From contig NW_027526730.1 in assembly GCF_052857255.1 (NCBI RefSeq), positions 1 through 64,000 of the forward strand: a DNA stretch of 64,000 nucleotides. The letters run 5' to 3'. The notes below the pieces were generated by a model. That model saw nothing but the letters and a program-made list of their open reading frames with translations, was not told where the DNA came from and did not search any database. The translations under genes were made by a program, and so were the position numbers. Positions 57,997 through 64,000 of this stretch are shown here, piece by piece; position 1 is the stretch's first letter; every line of letters starts with the position of its first letter. The DNA comes from Amblyomma americanum. Its lineage: Eukaryota > Arthropoda > Arachnida > Ixodida > Ixodidae.

Positions 57997-58283
57997 CTCG
58001 ACTACTGATCCGGAGTTCCCGGGTTCGAACCCGACCGCGGCGGCTGCGTTTTTATGGAGGAAAAACGCTAAGGTGCCCGTGTGCTGTGCGATGTCAGTGC
58101 ACGTTAAAGATCCCCAGGTGGTCGAAATTATTCCGGAGCCCTCCACTACGGCGCCCATTACTTCCTTTCTTCTTTCACTCCCTCCTTTACCCCTTTCCTT
58201 AAGGTGCGGTTCAGTTGTTTAACGATATATGAGACAGATACTGCGCCATTTCCTTCCCCCCCAAAACCAATTATTATCATTAT
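57997..58283 (+). mobile_element. Ruka-type SINE, slightly 5'-truncated, with TSD
   Basis: It begins inside the tRNA head at gctcgactactgatccgg, retains the B box cccgggttcgaacccg, core and 3' part, and ends in an interrupted ATT tail. taaccgc at 57991-57997 and 58284-58290 is the probable TSD. More diverged than the 19.1-kb copy near its 3' end. Confidence 0.85.
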
Positions 58284-58477
58284 TAACCGCCGGGGGCATA
58301 TGTGAACTTTTTGAGGTGCACATGAAGTCCCCTAGGGTTCCGCTAACCCTAAATGTCTCGACTTCGTCTATCAGACACTGAACATTAACGTTGAAAGGCA
58401 GGCAAAGAGCAGAGTAGGGTTAGCGATCAAGCGCGAGTTACTGGCAGTCCAGGTGAAATAAATAAGAGGAAATAAAA

Positions 58478-58686
58478 TGGGCAGGCCATGAATGCGGAGA
58501 ACCTAGAACTGATGGCCCCTTCGGGCAACGGATAGGCGGCAGGCGCAACAGGAAACGACAGAGGGAGATAGGCGGGTGAGATTAGGGAGTTTTCGAAAAC
58601 AGGGCGGCCGCAACTGGCTCAAAATAGGGAGATCAGTGGGAGAAATGTCGTGCAGTGGACGTATAAGGACTGGTGATGATGACGAG
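58478..58686 (+). mobile_element. RTE LINE 3' fragment, divergent subfamily
   Basis: It starts gggcaggccatgaatgcgga, the DNA behind the WAGHVMRR motif, and ends in ggtgatgatgacgag. The coding match is frameshifted and weaker than in the 42.4 and 45.4-kb fragments. Confidence 0.65.
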
Positions 58687-58865
58687 TCGACGACACCGAA
58701 CACAAACTGCATCAGCACGTGCACCTTTTCTTTCCCCGATTCAACTAAGCCGGCAAATACATCATCACCATTACTGAGGTAATAAAGCGAAGACTGACGT
58801 TTCTCCTTAATTGTCTCGCTGTCCAAGCGCCGTCCTGGATAAGCTTCGGCTTTGTCAGAGGGCGC

Positions 58866-59720
58866 TACGGGATGGATGGACGGTAGGAGCGTCCCCTTTG
58901 AAACGGGGTGATGGCAGTTGCCATGCTCAGCTTTTTTCCCCCTTTATTTTTGTTTAACTGTGTTGTAAGCTATTAAAATTCGCCATTTTCTTTAAATACG
59001 TCTTCCTACACTTTTAACCTTATGTCACCTCTCTGCCTTTGAGCCACCAATCTTCCAATTGGTTTTTTTGCTAATTTCCACCGCAGATTTATTTACATCA
59101 CTATTGTATTCTCTAAACCCAAGGGCCTCAGGAAAAGTGACTGTGCCAGCCCAGCATCGACATCGGGATGGATGCCATCACATTTTAGTATGAGGTGTTC
59201 TATTGTTTCTACAGATTTACCACACACAGTACGTGTGTCATCTTTTTCGTTAACAATAATAATAATTGGTTTTTGGGGGAAAGGAACTGGCGCAGTATCT
59301 GTCTCATATATCGTTGGACACCTGAACCGCGCCGTAAGGGAAGGGTAAAGGAGGGAGTGAAAGAAGAAAGGAAGAGAGAGGTGCCATAGTGGAGGGCTCC
59401 GGAATGATTTCGACCACCCGGGGATCTTTAACGTGCACTGACATCGCACAGCACACGGGCGCCTTAGCGTTTCGCCTCCATCGAAACGCAGCCGCCGCGG
59501 TCGGGTTCGAGCCCGGGAACTCCGGATCAGTAGTCGAGCGCCCTAACCACTGAGCCACCGCGGCGGGGCCATCTTCTTCGTTAAATTTCCTTTTATAGCT
59601 GCGCGTTCTAAGACATCCTGACCTAGCTTCAAAGAGTAGGGCACTGCCTCTTGATGTTATCACAAAACGCTTCCTTCCTGATCTGCCTTTTCCAGTATCG
59701 ATATAGTTCTACACCATGAT
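58866..59720 (-). pseudogene. LINE C-terminal remnant split by a Ruka insertion
   Basis: On the minus strand, GSALLFEARSGCLRTRSYKR (up to about 59585) continues, after the SINE at 59254-59569, as NEKDDTRTVCGKSVETIEHL then ILKCDGIHP, with a stop near 59093. The pattern V-C-G-x4-E-x2-E-H-L-x3-C fits the Cys/His knuckle at the C-terminus of tick I/CR1-like LINE proteins as I remember them; its first Cys is replaced by Arg. A 3' UTR of about 230 bp ends in a catcc-type tail near 58866. A stop codon lies upstream near 59710. The clade is uncertain. Confidence 0.65.
59254..59569 (-). mobile_element. Ruka-type SINE, full length, inside a LINE remnant
   Basis: The minus strand has ggctcagtggttagggcg, B box cccgggctcgaacccg, the core with cgatggaggcgaaacgc, the Ruka 3' part and an ATT tail. 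The TSD catctttttcgttaa / catcttcttcgttaa lies at 59239-59253 and 59570-59584 (14 of 15). Confidence 0.93.
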
Positions 59721-59798
59721 TCTATGCGTGCCTAGCAATAACGCCACCGAGCGGCTGGAGAGAGGGCAACAATGAACCGAAATGAAGAGTGCCTCGAC

Positions 59799-59801
<3 letters not shown>

Positions 59802-59866
<65 letters not shown>
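59802..59866. repeat. (GA)n microsatellite
   Basis: About 32 uninterrupted GA units. Confidence 0.97.
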
Positions 59867-62800
59867 GGCGAAAACCCGAGTGCCCTGAGGACACCCACTA
59901 CCTGAAGCGAACATGTGAAACGCGCACTCAAATTCATACTCGATCCGAAGCGCGGTCTTTGCATCAGCGATAGATTCCCGCCTGTATTTTTTTTCGTCGC
60001 CTTATCTACACAGTCGTCGGTCTTACTTGCAGGCAGGTGGGTAAAGGGCAGCTGTCACGAGGTGAGGAGGGAAACTTTGGCTTCAGATAATCGGTAAGGC
60101 AGACAACGCAAGCCTCACATAGAGTTGCCGCTCTTATAGTCGTAGGTCACCTTACGCAGAAACTGCACATGAAGGGGCGATCTCGTACGCAGAAACGCGA
60201 AGTCTGTCCAGATTAGAGACCCTCGACGTGAAGGCGCAATCGCGCCGGAGGCATCCCCATATCCTCGAAGGCCTCACGGGCGTAGCAAGCACGGGACCAG
60301 CCCTGCAGCGCCTTTCTCCCTAGTCTATCTAGACGGTGCAGATACTTAATGAAAAGGAAAAAAATCAAGAAAGCAAAAAAAGAAAAAACATTCTACCATC
60401 CTTCTAGACCAAGCAGGATAACAACTTCACAGGAGGTCAACTCAGGACGTTTCCTAACGACGCCGTTTAACACAGGCAAAAGTCCCGTACTACACACAGC
60501 TACTACTGCGAAACGAAGGTCGCTTGCGTTCCTTAGATAAGCGAACGGTTGCCACCGCCGACTCCACATTCCCCGAGCATTGTTTTGCGGTTGTAGCAGC
60601 GCTATAAGCTTTCGCGCGGCTTTCCACCGCCCAACAAAACAATACGCGGTCGCCGCACGGAGAGCCTGCAAACTGGCATTCGCAACGCGTTCTCCGGACC
60701 CCGCTCTCTTTCCCACTGAAAGAAACCCAACCACGTGGAGAGATAGAGAGGGGAATAAAGAAAGAGAGAGAGGGCAAAAAGTTGGTCGGAAGAGGGCAGA
60801 AACAAAGGGGCAACTCGGCCCGAACCGGCCCCGCTGCAGCAGGAGGAGGAACAGCAGCAACAGGCTCCCATGCCGCAAGCGCCCGCGCGCCACACCGCCC
60901 GCTAATCTGCACAGCCAGTCACGATAAACTCGGCCGCGGCTACGGCGGCGGTGGCTGCGGGGGTCCACGGTAGTGGCGGCGGCGGCCCGCACAAAGTTTC
61001 GACCGAGGAGGGGGGGTACAAAAGAGAGCGAGGAGGAAGTAAAAGAGAGGAAGGAGGAAAATAAAGGAGGGAGGGGGCCAAGATCACGGGGCTGCTTTCG
61101 GCCGCGGCGGCGGCTTTGGCCCGTCCGCATTGTTTATCGCGCCAGCCGCGCTGGACAGCCGAGACAATGAGCGCGCCTTGATGACGGCGACGAGCGGCGA
61201 GGGAGACCCGTGCTTACGTATGCAGGCATCCGGCCGCCGCGCTGCTGCTGCTATGCTTGGGTCAGCGCTCCCTGTCAGCAGCGGCCGCTGGTGCGGTGAC
61301 GACGGTGACGCGACCCCTCCTCCCCAGCTTCGCCTCTCCTTCGGGGGGTGCGGGGCCCGGACCGGGAAAGAAGCGGAGGCGCATGTGCTGCGGAAGAAAG
61401 TTGAGACAACGCCCACACCGCCCTCGTCGCGAACGTGCTTCCGTAGAAAAAGCCGCAACGCAACGGCTTTCTGGGGGCTCCAGGACCTCTTTGATGTGGA
61501 GCTGGGGTCGTTACGTGCAGGAAACTTTGAGGGAAGTAAAGCAGCTCAAAGTTACACACTCTACGTAGCCACCTGAGGTGCGCGGAGAGCAAAGGAGGAT
61601 AGATAAGGCACTCTCATACGCGATGGAAAGAAACCATGCACTGTATATCGTATAGCTTTAATATTTAGACTGTAGAAAGCTGGAACACTCAGTACCTTAT
61701 TGCGCGCAGACTTTTTTTTTTCATGGGCGAACAAAACTGGACTTTCAGGAATCGCAGTAGTAAAGGTATTGAGGTTTTGGGCCCGGCTTGTGTGTGTGTG
61801 CGCTGTTGCACGACAGCTTATACGAAACAAGTCGGCTCATCCTGCGTCAACTATTGGGTATAGGGCGGCCCGTGAGGAGGCTCTGAAAAATACCGATGGC
61901 TCCAACATAAAAGGGAACACATTATCCGCATTCGGCCTATGATCACTCGGTATGTCTAGGAAACATTTTTAATTGCGATGCATAGTTTCTGACTGGTCGG
62001 ATGATGCTCATGAGATACTTTCAACTTCAGTGTAGGAGTAACAACATACATTTTTTTGTTTGCAAACTGACTGTTCCCTTTAACATTGAAGCAAACTGTA
62101 CTTCCAGTAACCACTCAGTCGGCAATGTGCATGCTACACAGGAAAAGAAATAAACATGCAACTAATGGGTTTCACGTTTACAAGGCAACGAAACCCGGTT
62201 TAGCCAACTGCTCCAGACAAATGAGGCGCATATCGAACTCGTCGCAGGCAACCGCATGAGAAGCCAGTAAGTCCAGCGCTCACAGTATAGCCTGCGAACT
62301 CAGCTGGCCACCGCAGACGCATCCTAATCTGACGCGAGCCCACGAGCGGGACCAGATAAAGGACGTCGGGACCCTTATCGCCGGCCGCCGTCAAGTAGCG
62401 ACGCTATCAGCGGCTCGCCGCAAAGCACTCGGCCGCACAGCAGTCGGCGGATAGACAACTCTCGCCCAGTCGGAGCAAGAATCGCTGACAAACAGCGACT
62501 ACCGCGTAGAGTGCGTTCTTCACTTGTCGAATCGGGTCCGAGCCACCTTAGACAACGTGGTAGACATCTAAGGGATCCGCTCCAGGCGGCCTGTTTTGCT
62601 TTGCTCCAAACGACGCCATTTTGATAGATGCTCCGGACTGAGTCACCCTCGAGAGCTGTGCCGTGAATTAGCCTGTGAGCAACTGCACTTTCTTGTTTTG
62701 AAGTATGACACATTTTACCGCATAAAAGTCTCTCATGAGCGAGGCTGCAAACTGCCTTTACAATGAGGAAAGTCTCAGAACAAGTCTCTCCTGATAAGCT

Positions 62801-63638
62801 TGCCTGAATGAAACAATGCCACTTTTTTGCCTTATAGGCGACTTGATTTCCACTAACGGCGATATAGCTGCATAATGGTACTTTCTCAGAGCTAACCGGC
62901 AGCGTTGTGTTGCCCCTGTATAACCGCGCGGTGCGAGCAAGTGAAGGTAACAATCATATGAGAGTTCAACGTCTGACTTATCGTCTGAACGAATGATGTG
63001 TTGTTACAACGGTCGCGAGCAACTTCCTAGCAAGGCTATACCGCAAGTTACAGATATGTCGGTGTGAAGAAGCACGCGTTGTGCAAGGCCAAGAAGCCGG
63101 GTGTAAATTGCAGCCAACGTCGGAGCTGTAAATGCAGAGCCCACTCGATCTCACAGCCGATAGCAGATATCGTGGTTTATTACCCTCTCGATGCGGTCTC
63201 TTCATTGTGCTAGCGATCCGCTCCTATAGCTTTCTTTGTGCCAGCCTTCCTACTCGCATCTATTTCTTTATGATCTACCAACAAGCGTTCTATATTTATT
63301 TTTTTCGCGAAAAGTGAAACACAGGTTTGTTTCACTGGTTCGTTCTGGCGCCATTTCTTCCGGGTAGCAGATATTGACTTATAAACAGCAGTGATAAATA
63401 TTGCGCGGCAGCATCAGTTTACTCAAGAAAACTAGCGGCGCGGAAGTGTTGTATTACCATTTCGCACTTTTTCCCTGCCAGAACTTAAGCCGATACCTCA
63501 GAACGCATGAAATTATGCAAGTAAATGCTAAGGCGTGCCATATGCCGCAACGTCAAGTGCACTTTTGCGAGGAGCTGATGGTCTAGGGCGCCCTGACACA
63601 CTGGACCAGAGTGCACGAACGCCACTGTAGTCATCTTT
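59867..63638. other. Unassigned interval
   Basis: No gene recognised. 60.8-61.5 kb is CpG- and GGC-rich and could be a promoter-type island. 62.0-62.1 kb has a gttccctttaac word also seen at 39.28 and 44.58 kb. See the separate entry for the open frame at 62.4-62.95 kb. Confidence 0.4.
62375..62953 (-). other. 192-codon open frame, unrecognised
   Basis: An ATG-started frame in sequence of average composition, so less easily explained by GC bias than the other long frames. The product is Cys- and Ser-rich with no signal peptide, membrane segment or motif I know. No splice context or poly(A) signal clearly supports it. A frame of this length can arise by chance in 64 kb. I do not call it a gene. 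Confidence 0.15.
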
Positions 63639-64000
63639 AAGTGGCCTCGGGAACCAAATATGTTTTTTCTTGTGACTAGTGGTTTACGTCGGCATCTATA
63701 AGTGGCCTTGGGAACCAAACATGCGCATTCTTGTGACTAGTGGTTTACGTCGGCATCTATAAGTGGCCTTGGGAACCAAACATGCACATTCTTGTGACTA
63801 GTGGTTTACGTCGGCATCTATAAGTGGCCTTTGGAACCAAACATGCGCATTTTTGTGACTAGTGGTCTACGTCGGCATCTATAAGTGGCCTCGGCAACCA
63901 AACATGCGCATTCTTGTGACTAGTGGTCTACGTCGGCATCTATAAGTGGCCTCGGGAACCAAAGATGCGCTTTCTTGTGACCAGTGGTCTACTTCGGCAT
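63639..64000. repeat. 61-bp satellite, runs off the right edge
   Basis: Units start with aagtggcc at 63639, 63700, 63761, 63822, 63883 and 63944, an exact 61-bp spacing. Units are about 90% alike, with variants such as ggccttggg/ggcctcggg and ggtttacg/ggtctacg. The array continues beyond the window. Confidence 0.97.

Noticed and set aside
59782..59973. Arg/Glu-repeat protein
   Set aside because: A reading of the (GA)n microsatellite.
60393..61130. 245-codon open frame on - in GC-rich DNA
   Set aside because: Serine/arginine-rich low-complexity product with competing frames on both strands and no domain, splice or poly(A) context.
63639..64000. CRISPR array or phage-type repeats
   Set aside because: Contiguous 61-bp units with no spacer component; a plain satellite.

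Overview
The window looks like nuclear DNA of a hard tick, most likely a metastriate such as a Rhipicephalus, Dermacentor or Hyalomma relative. It carries many copies of a tRNA-headed SINE that I recognise from memory as the tick Ruka family, sister SINEs with the same core but another tail, RTE-clade and other LINE pieces, several foldback MITEs, and many very long G or C tracts. I see no prokaryotic gene, no rRNA and no convincing host protein gene. Nearly all supported coding sequence belongs to mobile elements. Promoters and splice sites of host genes cannot be called from this sequence alone.

Layout. 1-3.4 kb is unassigned apart from a MITE arm at the left edge. 3.38-5.07 kb is a DNA transposon with terminal inverted repeats (TIRs) and two gene remnants pointing at each other: a two-exon THAP-domain gene on + and an exon on - that resembles the start of arthropod SWIM/YqaJ-type proteins. 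5.8-21 kb is sparse: LINE 3' ends, a tRNA-Ser-like relic, about six SINEs, one of them inside a foldback MITE, and GC-rich spacers with G tracts. 21-28 kb is nearly empty. 28.1-29.24 kb is a hairpin-rich satellite that seems to have grown inside a MITE. 29.8-30.8 kb holds three SINEs in one composite array. 32-45.7 kb holds MITEs, SINEs, a 14-bp tandem array and two RTE tails. 48.7-50.9 kb holds Ruka copies and a MITE with perfect 39-bp TIRs. 50.9-53.8 kb is an RTE retrotransposon whose 5' half is inverted, with matching target-site duplications (TSDs) on both sides, the pattern expected of twin priming. 58-59.7 kb has a LINE C-terminal remnant split by a Ruka insertion. The right edge enters a 61-bp satellite.

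How the parts relate. The window records layered insertion: SINE into MITE (20.2 kb), SINE into LINE (59.3 kb), and SINE plus RTE at one target sequence (50.7-53.8 kb). Ruka-type and sister SINEs are non-autonomous and need LINE proteins. The RTE is the only element here with two long uninterrupted coding halves, so it is probably the youngest autonomous-type insertion, although its inversion makes it inactive. Coordinates of repeat edges are good to a few bases where a TSD is given and to tens of bases elsewhere.
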